DNA of 54,860 nucleotides from Clostridiales bacterium (lineage in GTDB: Bacteria; Bacillota; Clostridia; Oscillospirales; Oscillospiraceae). The notes beneath the pieces are model-generated. The model was not told where the DNA came from and did no database searches. It worked only from the letters and a program-made list of their open reading frames with translations. Each line of letters starts with the position of its first letter. Within the stretch, counting starts at the first letter, position 1. The translations under genes were made by a program, and so were the position numbers. The stretch lies in NCBI GenBank assembly GCA_021203185.1, contig JAJQBR010000127.1, positions 1 to 54,860 of the forward strand, in the 5' to 3' direction. This document shows, in pieces, positions 9,324 to 18,006 of the stretch.

Positions 9324-10424
9324 CTACCGGAGGGTTTCCGCAATCGCTGTGTAGTAGTCCTCCAAAACAGAATGGGCGCTCCTGATATTGTATCTGGCGA
9401 AAAGGCCGTCTTTGCCGTCCCGGACCCTCGGCGTTCTCCCACAGGCCAGGATGGTCTCAGCCCACGCCTCCGGCGGCTGCTCCAGCGAGAGAAAAACGGT
9501 TTTCCCGCTGATTTTTGCTTCCTTTGGCACCTTGTCCGAAAAAACGCAGGGCAGGTCGGCAAACTGCGCTTCGATTCCCACCACGGGAACCCCCTCGAAC
9601 AAAGAGGGCAGCGCCAGCACGTCCATAGCCTGGTACAGCCGGTCTGTGTCGTCCCTGCTGCCCAAAAAGCGCACCCGGTCACTGATGCCAAGCTCCGCCG
9701 CCTGTTTCCTGAGGTTCGGTTCCTTTTCCCCTGTCCCAACCAGGAGCAGCAGGGCGGTTGGCCTCTGTTGCAGGACAGCCGCGAAGATTCTCAGTAGAAA
9801 ACGGTGATTCTTCTGGTAGCTCAGCCGCCCCACATGGCCGACTACAAATTCCTCCGGGGAAATCCCCAGCTCCGCCCGCGTTTTTGCACGGGTATTGGCG
9901 CTAAAGAGAAATCGATCCCCCTCGATGGCGTTGGGGATGACGGTAAAATCCGCACCGCCGAACAAAAATTCCCCAGCCGCCTGGCCGCAGGCGCAGCGGT
10001 AGTTTGCCACGGTGGGCAGCTTCCCTTTGAACAGGAGCTTGAGCGGGTATTTATAATCCCGGTCGATGGAGGTGTTGTGGCTGTGAGCGATGCGCGCCGG
10101 AACGTCGGCCTTCTTCGCGGTCAGCAGCGGGAGGTAGCTCATGGCGTCGATGTGGGCGTGGACGATTTGGTATTCCGGGTGGTCGCGCCAAAACCGCTCC
10201 ATATAGCGGAAGTACGCGGGATAATTTTGGGGCAGCAGCCGCGGCGCATAGAACACCCTGCCGCCCAGCGCCAGAATTTCATCGTCATAGTCGCTCTTTT
10301 CCGGCCGATGGGTCAGAAAATCGAACTGGAGACTGGTGCGGTCCACGCTGCGGTAATAGTTCATCAGCATGGTCTCCAGCCCGGCCCGGTGCATATTGTT
10401 GACGCACTGTAACACTCGTATCAT
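9324..10424 (-). CDS. Glycosyltransferase, GT4/EpsF-like
   Basis: MIRVLQCVNNMHRAGLETMLMNYYRSVDR..., VVGHVGRLSYQKNH, ALPSLFEGVPVVGIEAQ. Confidence 0.93.
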   Translation of the reverse strand: MIRVLQCVNNMHRAGLETMLMNYYRSVDRTSLQFDFLTHRPEKSDYDDEILALGGRVFYAPRLLPQNYPAYFRYMERFWRDHPEYQIVHAHIDAMSYLPLLTAKKADVPARIAHSHNTSIDRDYKYPLKLLFKGKLPTVANYRCACGQAAGEFLFGGADFTVIPNAIEGDRFLFSANTRAKTRAELGISPEEFVVGHVGRLSYQKNHRFLLRIFAAVLQQRPTALLLLVGTGEKEPNLRKQAAELGISDRVRFLGSRDDTDRLYQAMDVLALPSLFEGVPVVGIEAQFADLPCVFSDKVPKEAKISGKTVFLSLEQPPEAWAETILACGRTPRVRDGKDGLFARYNIRSAHSVLEDYYTAIAETLR

Positions 10425-11581
10425 TTTTTCATGCTCGCTCTGTAGAGTTCCATGGTTTGGTCCACGACAGAGTCCCATTGATAGGTTTCGCAGACAAATT
10501 CGGAAGCGCCCCTTTTGCAGGTTTGCACCGCGGCTTCGTCGTCACACAGGGCCTGCAAAACCTCCCGCAGGGCCTCCGTGTCGCCCTGGGGGAAGGTCAC
10601 GCCGTGTCCGCCCAGGACGCAGGCGCACTCCGCAATGTCCGACGTGACGCAGCAGCAGTCGTAGCTCAGCGCCTCCAGCAGGGTCAGCGGCATCCCCTCC
10701 ACCTCGCTGGGCAGCACATAGAGGTAGGCGTTGCTGTACAGCTCCGCCAGCAGCTGGTTCTGCACAAACCCTGTAAAGACGATGCGGTCATCGTCGGCGG
10801 CCAGCCAGTGCAGCTCCTCGACGAACTGGTCGGAATCGGAGGACCCGCCTGCGATCACCAGACGCTTGTCGGTCTGTACGCCCCGAAAGGCGTCGATCAG
10901 GGCAGCGGCGCCCTTTTCCGGCACCAGTCTGCCCAGGTAGAGCAGATAGCTGTCCTTTTCCAGCGCGTAGTTCTGCCGGATCAGCTCCGCAGGAGAAAGG
11001 GACGGCTTTGTCACCCCGTTGGGGATGCGCGTTGTCTCCCGGCCATAGGTGTCCCGGAAATAGGTCTGCACACCCTCGCTGAGGACGATGATCTCATCGG
11101 CAAAGCGGACGGCGGCTTTTTCGCCCAGCCTGATGTACTTTTCACCGAGGCCGCCCTTCCACTTGGCCCGCTGCCAGTCCAACCCGTGGATGGTGGCGAC
11201 ACAGCGTTTTCCCCTCAGCTTGGGGAGCCACATCATCGCGCAGGGGCCTTCGGCGTGGAAATGAACCACGTCATAGTCCCCGAAGGCGGCTGCCAGCGCC
11301 GCGAAAAACGAGGAGGTTAACGCGGCAAGTCCTTTGCGGTCGAGGGTGGGTACCTGCCTGACCTTGACCCCGGCCCGAACCAGACGTTCAGAGTGGCCAC
11401 TGTCGTAGGCAGAACCGGCGACATGGTGGCCTTTGCGGTTGTAGCAGGTGACCTGATGCCCTCTTTCGGCCATGCGAACCGCCAGTTCTTCCACAACGAC
11501 TTCGATTCCGCCCTCTCTTGACGGAATACGCTTGTGGCCCAGCATCGCAATGTTCAGTTTTGGGACATCTGCGTCGCTCAT
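10421..11581 (-). CDS. Glycosyltransferase family 4 (DUF1972-like N-terminus)
   Basis: MSDADVPKLNIAMLGHKRIPSREGGIEVVVEELAVRMAERGHQVTCYNRKG..., YLLYLGRLVPEKG, YVLPSEVEGMPLTLLEALSY. Confidence 0.93.
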   Translation of the reverse strand: MSDADVPKLNIAMLGHKRIPSREGGIEVVVEELAVRMAERGHQVTCYNRKGHHVAGSAYDSGHSERLVRAGVKVRQVPTLDRKGLAALTSSFFAALAAAFGDYDVVHFHAEGPCAMMWLPKLRGKRCVATIHGLDWQRAKWKGGLGEKYIRLGEKAAVRFADEIIVLSEGVQTYFRDTYGRETTRIPNGVTKPSLSPAELIRQNYALEKDSYLLYLGRLVPEKGAAALIDAFRGVQTDKRLVIAGGSSDSDQFVEELHWLAADDDRIVFTGFVQNQLLAELYSNAYLYVLPSEVEGMPLTLLEALSYDCCCVTSDIAECACVLGGHGVTFPQGDTEALREVLQALCDDEAAVQTCKRGASEFVCETYQWDSVVDQTMELYRASMKK

Positions 11582-12248
11582 TTGACAGTCATTCAAATCA
11601 TCACCTGAAATTTCCCGAAAATCAGCCCGGCGACCGGCCGGAAACGGTACGTAGGTAAGGGGTTCCCGCCGGAGAGCGGTCTCACGCCCCAGAGGAGATC
11701 TGCATAGAAGGGAAACGCCGCCGGAACGCTGCCGCGCCGGAGCAGCAATTTTTGATAACAAACGGAATTTTCATCAAATAGTCCTGTTTTTCGTTTTTAC
11801 CCGCATTTTCAACTGTGTTTTGTGACGAAAATCGACCGATTGTCGCCCCTTTATGCACGTAATACCTATTTTACACCAGGTCATAAAAATTTACAATAGC
11901 TGTTTGCTGGAAATGGACTGCCCAATATTCCAAAAATTCTGTTGTTTTGCGGCCGGTTTTTGTCGCAGAGGGTATAAAACATGGGAAAATCACTTTCAGA
12001 AAAGAAAGTCTGGGCAAGGCGCTCCTTCCAAACCGGAAAACGCCCCAGACGCCCTTTTCGCCCCAACAGACGATCCTTCATCACCTGTACCCTATCACCG
12101 TGAACACAGTTGATCGCTGTCCCGCTGGGGCTGGCGCTGTGCTTCTCCTCCCTGAATACAAGCGGGAAACCTCCTGTTGCAGCTATGGCACAAAATGGCA
12201 CCTCGTGTACCACGCAAAGTTTTTCTTTCCCCCACAGGGAAAGTGTGC

Positions 12249-12500
12249 TACAATAATGCGTACTGAACAAAGCCGCAAGCATTGAAAGGCGAGGCTTTTC
12301 ATGCCTTTCGGCTTTGTTCAAGTGCAAGATTTTTACGCAAGTAAGCGAAAAAATCTTGCACCCTCCGTTGACACTGCAAGCTGTGTCAACGGAGATACGC
12401 ATTGCAATAATGGCTGCATCTCATGAAACCAGCGTAAAACTGCCGGTTTCATGAGATTGCGCGGCTTTCGCCGCGCAAATAAACTGCATGGCGGTTTATT
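12249..12500 (+). ncRNA. Candidate structured RNA / hairpin-array element upstream of rarA (class not recognised)
   Basis: Six consecutive hairpins (left/right arms): 12264-12275/12309-12320, 12322-12338/12345-12361, 12363-12374/12383-12394, 12418-12430/12445-12457, 12457-12465/12470-12478, 12478-12487/12491-12500. Also a possible enclosing helix 12255-12262/12396-12403 and an extended -10-like TGCTACAAT at 12247-12254. Strand is a guess. Confidence 0.5.
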
Positions 12501-12550
12501 CAGCAGACATTACAATAGAACAAGCATTTCAGTGACAGGTGGTGACTTCT

Positions 12551-13870
12551 ATGAATGGCCGTCCGCTGGCGGATGAGATCCGCCCCCAGACTCTGGACGA
12601 CGTGGTGGGGCAGCAGCATATGCTGGGGCCAAACGGCGTCCTCCGGCGCATCATCGAGGGGGGTGCGGTACCCAATATGGTCTTTTACGGTCCCTCCGGA
12701 ACGGGCAAGACCACTGTGGCCAACATCATCGCCAACCGAACCAACAAGGCCCTCCACCGGCTCAATGCTACCACCGCCACCCTTTCAGATATCCGGGACG
12801 TGATTGCAGACGTGGACACCCTGCTGGCTCCCAACGGAGTGTTGCTCTACCTGGACGAGATCCAATATTTCAACAAAAAGCAGCAGCAGTCCCTGTTGGA
12901 GTTCATGGAAAACGGGAAAATCACCGTCATTGCCTCCACCACCGAGAATCCTTACTTTTGCGTGTTCAACGCGGTGCTGTCCCGGGCTACGGTGTTCGAG
13001 TTCAAGCCCGTGGAGCCGGAGGACGTAGAACCGGCGGTGCGCCGGGCCTTCCGCGCTCTGGAGGAGCAGGCGGGGCAAACCGCCGCTCTGGAGGACGGCG
13101 TGGTGGAGTATCTGGCGACCTCCTGCGGCGGCGACGTGCGCAAGGCCATCAACGGCGCGGAGCTGCTGTTTACCGCCGGGGTGAAGCGGGACGGACAGGT
13201 GCAAATCACTCTGGAGGACGCGGCGCTGCTGGCCCAGAAGTCCGCCATGCGCTACGACAAGGACGGCGACAGCCACTATGACATCCTCTCCGCCCTGCAA
13301 AAGTCCATCCGGGGCAGCGACCCGGACGCGGCGCTGCACTACCTGGCCCGACTGCTGGAGGCGGGGGATCTGGTTTCCGCCTGCCGTCGGCTGATGGTCA
13401 TCGCCTGCGAGGACGTGGGGCTGGCCTACCCCCAGGCGGTGAGCATCGTCAAGTCCTGCATCGACGCGGCCAATATGCTGGGCCTGCCGGAGGCCCGTAT
13501 TCCGTTGGGAGAGGCAGCCATTCTCATGGCAACCGCGCCCAAGTCCAACTCTGCCATCTGCGGCATCGACGCCGCTCTGTCCGACGTGCGCCGGGGCAAC
13601 TACGGCCCCATTCCTGCCCATTTGATGGATTCTCATTATCAAGGCTCCAAGAAGCTGGGCCGGGGCTTGACCTACCAGTACCCCCACGACTTCCCCGACC
13701 ACTACACCCCCCAGCAGTATTTGCCCGACCGCATCAAAGACCGGGTCTATTATGAGTACGGGGACAACAAGACCGAGAACGCCGCCCGCGCCTACTGGGA
13801 GCGGGTCAAGGGGAAGTACGCCGATGGGAGCGTTCCCCAGGCAGATAAGCCGAATAAGAAACATTATTAA
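12551..13870 (+). CDS. rarA: Replication-associated recombination protein A (AAA+ ATPase)
   Basis: LADEIRPQTLDDVVGQQHMLGPNGVLRRII, FYGPSGTGKTTVANIIA, YLDEIQYFNKKQQQSLLEFMENG, and C-terminal YQGSKKLGRGLTYQYPHDFPDHYTPQQYLPD. Confidence 0.96.
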   Translation: MNGRPLADEIRPQTLDDVVGQQHMLGPNGVLRRIIEGGAVPNMVFYGPSGTGKTTVANIIANRTNKALHRLNATTATLSDIRDVIADVDTLLAPNGVLLYLDEIQYFNKKQQQSLLEFMENGKITVIASTTENPYFCVFNAVLSRATVFEFKPVEPEDVEPAVRRAFRALEEQAGQTAALEDGVVEYLATSCGGDVRKAINGAELLFTAGVKRDGQVQITLEDAALLAQKSAMRYDKDGDSHYDILSALQKSIRGSDPDAALHYLARLLEAGDLVSACRRLMVIACEDVGLAYPQAVSIVKSCIDAANMLGLPEARIPLGEAAILMATAPKSNSAICGIDAALSDVRRGNYGPIPAHLMDSHYQGSKKLGRGLTYQYPHDFPDHYTPQQYLPDRIKDRVYYEYGDNKTENAARAYWERVKGKYADGSVPQADKPNKKHY

Positions 13871-13950
13871 GAGCTGTATTAAGAGCTATTAGTTGTTAGC
13901 TTTTAGCTATTAGTAACGAGTTTTCAGCGAATGGCTAATAGCTAAAATAG
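13868..13950. repeat. Short heptad-repeat element (AGCTAAT family), copy E1
   Basis: Left arm ...aagagctattagttgttagcttttagctattag..., right arm ...atggctaatagctaaaatag; near-palindromic. Confidence 0.7.
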
Positions 13951-13967
13951 TGTTTGCTGGAAGGTTA

Positions 13968-14200
13968 GTATTTTTGCCCTAAATAGTATAAGTTTCCCAC
14001 AGAGAACCATCGTTTGGTAACTGACCACCCCTCTCGCCTCCGCCGTCAAGCGGCACTTCTGCCTTCAAGGGACACTTCCGAAGCTGCGCTTCTCCCTGCG
14101 CTGCGTTCCTTGCCCTGAAAGGGGAGGTGGTATGGTGTAAGCCGCCGTGACGGAGGGGGTTCTCTGATGTCACTAGCAAGGCTGAGTAAAAAGGTCAACC
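13968..14200. repeat. GC-rich palindromic intergenic repeat with conserved flank, copy B2
   Basis: tttttgccctaaatagtataagtttcccacagagaaccatcgtttggtaactgaccacccctc is close to the reverse complement of 17900-17970; contains ccgccgtcaagcggcacttc. Confidence 0.75.
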
Positions 14201-14220
14201 GTAAAAGACAGCAGCTCCTG

Positions 14221-14250
14221 GCTAACAGCTAAGAGCTAATAGCTAATAGC
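14221..14250. repeat. Heptad-repeat (AGCTAAT family) half element, copy E2
   Basis: gctaacagctaagagctaatagctaatagc. Confidence 0.7.
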
Positions 14251-14251
14251 T

Positions 14252-14290
14252 GACGAACCGCCCAAACTTGGAAAGTTTGAGCGGTTCGTC
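14252..14290 (-). terminator. Hairpin immediately downstream of the pyrophosphatase gene
   Basis: gacgaaccgc-c-caaactt gga aagtttg-a-gcggttcgtc; long stem directly after the stop codon, but no clear T-run. Confidence 0.5.
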
Positions 14291-14291
14291 A

Positions 14292-15953
14292 TTACATGGT
14301 CTGAATGGCGATTGTCAGGCTGGGCATCATCTGCTTTTTCCGGCTGACAACGCCGGGCAGCTCGGCGCTGTCCGGCCCGGCCTGAACGCCGAAGGCGCTG
14401 GACACCACTTCCGGAAGGTTGATCTTCCGCTGGTCGCTGACATAGAGAACCTCGCTGGATTCCTTCATAATGTCGGTGAGCATCAAAAGCACCATGTCCA
14501 GGTGGGTGCGCTCCAAAATCTGCTGCATATAGGGCAGCATCCGGCCCCGCAGATCCTCCACCATTTCGGCGCCGATGACCGTCACCTGGCCCACGCCCAC
14601 CTGGAAGCCCTCCACCGAGAAGGTCTTGAAATCCTGATAGAAAATTTCCTCCTCTGTCTTGTCGCTGATTTGGCTGCCCGCCCGGAACATATTGGCGGCG
14701 TGTTCCTCCGGGTCGATGCCGGCGATTTTCGCCAGGTCGCGGGCCACGGCCTCGTCCACGGGGGTACAGGTGGGGCTTTTGAAGCAAAGGGTGTCGGACA
14801 AAATCGCAGAACACATAATACCCGCCATTTCGGGGGTGATTTCCACGCCGCTCTCCTGGTACATCTGGGCGATGATGGTGCAGGTGCAGCCCAGGGGCTG
14901 GTTGCGGAAGTAGACCGGAGAGATGGTCTGGATGCCGCCAATGCGGTGGTGATCCACCACCTCCACCACTTCCGCCGCCTCGATGCCGTCCACAGACTGG
15001 GACTGCTCATTGTGGTCCACCAAAATCACCTGCTGCTTGTGCAGGTCCAGCAGGTTCCGCTGGGAGATGAGGCCCATAATCTGGTCGTCCTTGTCCAGCA
15101 CCGGGAAGTACCGCAGCCGCTTTTTGGTCATGGTCTTGCGGGCGTCCTTGACGAAGTCCGACTCGTGGAAGGAGACCACCGGGCCGCTGTACATCACATG
15201 GCGCACCGGCATGGACTGGTTGATGAGCCGGGCGGTGCGGTAGGTGCTGTAAGGGGTGCTGATGATGTTGCAGCCGTTCTCTTTGGCCAGCTTTTTGATG
15301 AGTTCAAAGACTTCGCTGCCCAGGCAGACGATGAGCCAGTCGGCCCCTTGCTCCAGGGCGCTGATTTGGGCGTCGGAGCGGTTGCCCATGATGACCATGG
15401 AGTGGGGCTGGATGTACTGGGTCATCAGCTCCGGGTTGGCCGCGCCGATGGCCACCTTGCCCTCCCGAAAGACGGCGTTGATGTCGCCCACGATGAGGGT
15501 GCCGTCCAGGGTGTCCAAAATATTTTTGCAGCTGACGGCGGAGGAGGACAGGGCGGTGGAGGCGTGTTCCTCCATCATGGAGCGGGCGATGTCCCCCTGG
15601 GTGATGAGACCGATGAATTTTCCGTCCTGGTACACCGGCAGAGTGCGCAGGCTTTCCTCGTTCATCTGCTCCCAGGCGGTTTTCAGCGACGCCTCCAGGT
15701 CGATGCCCGCCGTTTCGCGCATGGTCACTTCCCGGATGCGTGGTTCCAGGGTGTCCACATAGCCGGGCTTCTTCATTTTAAAAAATTTCAGCACATACTT
15801 CGTCTCCCGGTTGGTGTGGCCCGCTCGTTTGGCGATGTACTTCTGCTGCCCGTCCGACAGGATGTTTTTCAGGTTGGCGTAAGCGATGGCCGCGCAGATG
15901 GAATCCGTGTCCGGGTTCTTGTGGCCGATGACATAAATGGGTTTCTGGCTCAA
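14292..15953 (-). CDS. Manganese-dependent inorganic pyrophosphatase, CBS/DRTGG-regulated family II
   Basis: YVIGHKNPDTDSICAAIAYANLK (DHH motif I), VILVDHNEQSQ, VEVVDHHRIG; CBS-like inserts. TTG start with GGGAGGGAAC upstream is preferred. Confidence 0.92.
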   Translation of the reverse strand: MSQKPIYVIGHKNPDTDSICAAIAYANLKNILSDGQQKYIAKRAGHTNRETKYVLKFFKMKKPGYVDTLEPRIREVTMRETAGIDLEASLKTAWEQMNEESLRTLPVYQDGKFIGLITQGDIARSMMEEHASTALSSSAVSCKNILDTLDGTLIVGDINAVFREGKVAIGAANPELMTQYIQPHSMVIMGNRSDAQISALEQGADWLIVCLGSEVFELIKKLAKENGCNIISTPYSTYRTARLINQSMPVRHVMYSGPVVSFHESDFVKDARKTMTKKRLRYFPVLDKDDQIMGLISQRNLLDLHKQQVILVDHNEQSQSVDGIEAAEVVEVVDHHRIGGIQTISPVYFRNQPLGCTCTIIAQMYQESGVEITPEMAGIMCSAILSDTLCFKSPTCTPVDEAVARDLAKIAGIDPEEHAANMFRAGSQISDKTEEEIFYQDFKTFSVEGFQVGVGQVTVIGAEMVEDLRGRMLPYMQQILERTHLDMVLLMLTDIMKESSEVLYVSDQRKINLPEVVSSAFGVQAGPDSAELPGVVSRKKQMMPSLTIAIQTM

Positions 15954-16044
15954 GGTGTTCCCTCCTAATGTTGTTTTTTCTCTCATTACTTGTTTATTTA
16001 GTCGTCCGTTTTGCTTTGCACAGGTTTAAATAAGTTGCATTTCG

Positions 16045-16198
16045 TAATTGACTACCCCTCTTGCCTCCCCTGAAAGGGCAGGGAGGGGCGAAGCCCCGGA
16101 AGTGCCGCTTGACGGCGGAGGGGGGACCATGCGAAGCATGGTGGAGGGGTTTACCGACTGAAATCGCCGATGGGCCGATTCAAAAGGATAACCAGAAT
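16045..16198. repeat. GC-rich palindromic intergenic repeat, copy B3
   Basis: attgactacccctcttgcctcccctgaaagggcagggaggggcgaagccccggaagtgccgcttgacggcggagg..., ending gattcaaaaggataaccagaa. Confidence 0.75.
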
Positions 16199-16200
16199 TA

Positions 16201-16425
16201 TCAATACACCGTCTCCAGCTCCTCTTCCCGGATGCCATAGGTGTTCAGGAACTCCGCCCGGTCCGCCGGAGTGCGCAGCAACATAATTTCCTCCAGCTTT
16301 CCGGTCTCCAGGTTCTGAAAGCAGGCGGTCTGTTCTCCGGTGCAGATGCTGGCCCGGATGACGGGCCGCTTTTTGGTGCGGTCAAAGGTCTTTGGTTCGG
16401 TTTTGGGTTTCCGGTTCCAGAACAT
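16201..16425 (-). CDS. Small hypothetical protein (74 aa)
   Basis: MFWNRKPKTEPKTFDRTKKRPVIRASICTGEQTACFQNLETGKLEEIMLLRTPADRAEFLNTYGIREEELETVY; ORF in line with the neighbouring minus-strand gene, preceded by GGAGGAAC. Confidence 0.6.
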   Translation of the reverse strand: MFWNRKPKTEPKTFDRTKKRPVIRASICTGEQTACFQNLETGKLEEIMLLRTPADRAEFLNTYGIREEELETVY

Positions 16426-16445
16426 GGCAGGTTCCTCCTTTTATA

Positions 16446-17747
16446 TCATGATTCTGCTGCAAAATCTGACAGTTTTGTTCCCGTATACTGAATGGCAATG
16501 CGGTTTTCCGGATTCGCGTCGGTCAGGTACAGCACCGCCAGAAACAGTTCCTCCAGCGGCTTCATCAGCAGATACACCCCGTCCGCCGCGTACCGGGAGC
16601 GGATGAGCCTTGCCACCGGGAAGCCGTATTTGTCGTAAAACCGCCGGACGGCCCGGTGGAACCGGGGCGTTTTTTCCTCCAGCACCTGCTCGAAGGCGTT
16701 GGCGACGCAGAGCTGCCGGTTGACGACGACCGGGTGGCCGTGGCGAACGCCCATGCGCAGGGGCTTCACCACCCTGCGGTGGCCTCCCGCCGCTACGGTG
16801 CAAAGATAATGCTCGTCATAGTAAATGTTTTGCGGCGCGACCTGCTGAGAGAGGTTCCAGTCGCTGGTTTCGGTGAACGCCTTGATGATGGTGTCCGGCT
16901 GCTGCCCCAGCAGCACCAGCAGAGCGATCAAAATCCCCAGCAGCGGCCACATCAGGACCAGCGCCAGCACCGGCCAGCGGGCGGAGTTGGTGAGAAATCC
17001 GTTGATTTTTTGCAGCCAGGGGCGGGAATACTGCCGCCTTCGGTTCGGCTCCAACTGGTTCCACGCCCAGACCTTGTGGAGGACGGTGCGGGCGGTGACG
17101 AGGACGCAGTTCAGCGGCAGGAGCAGCAACGGCAGGTAAAGCGGATTGGGGGAGAAGATCTGCACGGCCCAAACCAGGCTCTCCGCCGTACCCAGGTACA
17201 TCCCGGCGAAGCCCAGCACCAGCGCCAGCGGCGGCGTCCGCTCCAGCGGAAGGAAGTTCACCAGCAGATAGCCCAGACAGGCTGCCAGCGCGATGCACCC
17301 CACCGTGGGCCACGCCTGGGTCCAGAGGGGCGTGTGCTTCTCGGCGTTGGACAGGGTTTCCGGCCAGTCGGTGAACACCACATTTAAAACGCTCAGCAGC
17401 AGGACGCTGTAGACCACCCCCAGCGGGAGGGTCACGATGTCGATGCTTCGCCCTCTGGCGTAGAGGGATTCCCGCTTCCGGGCCACCACCAGCAGATAAA
17501 GCTCCGCAGCGGTTAGCACCAGAGGCAGCGCCACGAACAGGCTGATGGCCGCCGCACTCAGCAGCCACCAGAACAGGCACTCCACCAGGAAATCTCTCAC
17601 CATCAGGAAGGTGCTGTTGGCGGCGTTCCAAATCAGAAAAACCAATCCGCCCACCGTACCCAGCGCCAGGGACAGCAAAACGCAGCCCAGCAGAGGGTGG
17701 GTTTCCCAGCGCTCCCGCAGGGAGAGGGTATGCTTGTTCGGCTCCAT
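16446..17747 (-). CDS. Hypothetical multi-TM membrane protein
   Basis: 433 aa from MEPNKHTLSLRERWETHPLLGCVLLSLALGTVGGLVFLIWNAANS...; several hydrophobic segments, hydrophilic C-terminal third. Confidence 0.75.
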   Translation of the reverse strand: MEPNKHTLSLRERWETHPLLGCVLLSLALGTVGGLVFLIWNAANSTFLMVRDFLVECLFWWLLSAAAISLFVALPLVLTAAELYLLVVARKRESLYARGRSIDIVTLPLGVVYSVLLLSVLNVVFTDWPETLSNAEKHTPLWTQAWPTVGCIALAACLGYLLVNFLPLERTPPLALVLGFAGMYLGTAESLVWAVQIFSPNPLYLPLLLLPLNCVLVTARTVLHKVWAWNQLEPNRRRQYSRPWLQKINGFLTNSARWPVLALVLMWPLLGILIALLVLLGQQPDTIIKAFTETSDWNLSQQVAPQNIYYDEHYLCTVAAGGHRRVVKPLRMGVRHGHPVVVNRQLCVANAFEQVLEEKTPRFHRAVRRFYDKYGFPVARLIRSRYAADGVYLLMKPLEELFLAVLYLTDANPENRIAIQYTGTKLSDFAAES

Positions 17748-17804
17748 AAAAATGCCTTCTTTTAGAGTATAGCGTTCATTGATTCTCTCTTTTACATAGA
17801 CTTG

Positions 17805-17999
17805 ACGTGAAACCCCTCCGCCACCGCCTGAAGGCGGCGGCCCTCCTCCGCCGTCAAGCGGCACTTCCGGGGCGTTGCCCCTCCCTGCCCTTTCAGGGGA
17901 GGCAAGAGGGGGGTCAATTGCCGGACGAAAGTTCTCTGTGGAAAACTGGTGCTATTTGGGGCAAAAATGCGGATGATTCAAAGAGATAACCAGAAAGCA
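17805..17999. repeat. GC-rich palindromic intergenic repeat with conserved flank, copy B4
   Basis: cccctccgccaccgcctgaaggcggcggccctcctccgccgtcaagcggcacttccgggg..., followed by ggtcaattgccggacgaaagttctctgtggaaaactggtgctatttggggc and gattcaaagagataaccagaaa. Confidence 0.75.
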
Positions 18000-18006
18000 C
18001 CTTTCT

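Noticed and set aside
11881-12402. 173-aa minus-strand ORF between the EPS operon and rarA
   Set aside because: Spans several hairpins of the array, no recognisable domain or RBS; better explained as non-coding structured DNA.
12264-12500. CRISPR array interpretation of the hairpin cluster
   Set aside because: Hairpins are all different in sequence; there are no repeated units with constant spacers and no cas genes in the window.
13868-14250. CRISPR-like or VNTR interpretation of the heptad repeats
   Set aside because: Period is 7 bp with degenerate units and inverted arms; no spacer architecture.
14268-15968. 566-aa plus-strand ORF opposite the first pyrophosphatase (and 18112..19401 opposite the second)
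   Set aside because: Homologous antisense frames arise simply because the sense genes are paralogs; the sense frames carry the DHH motifs.
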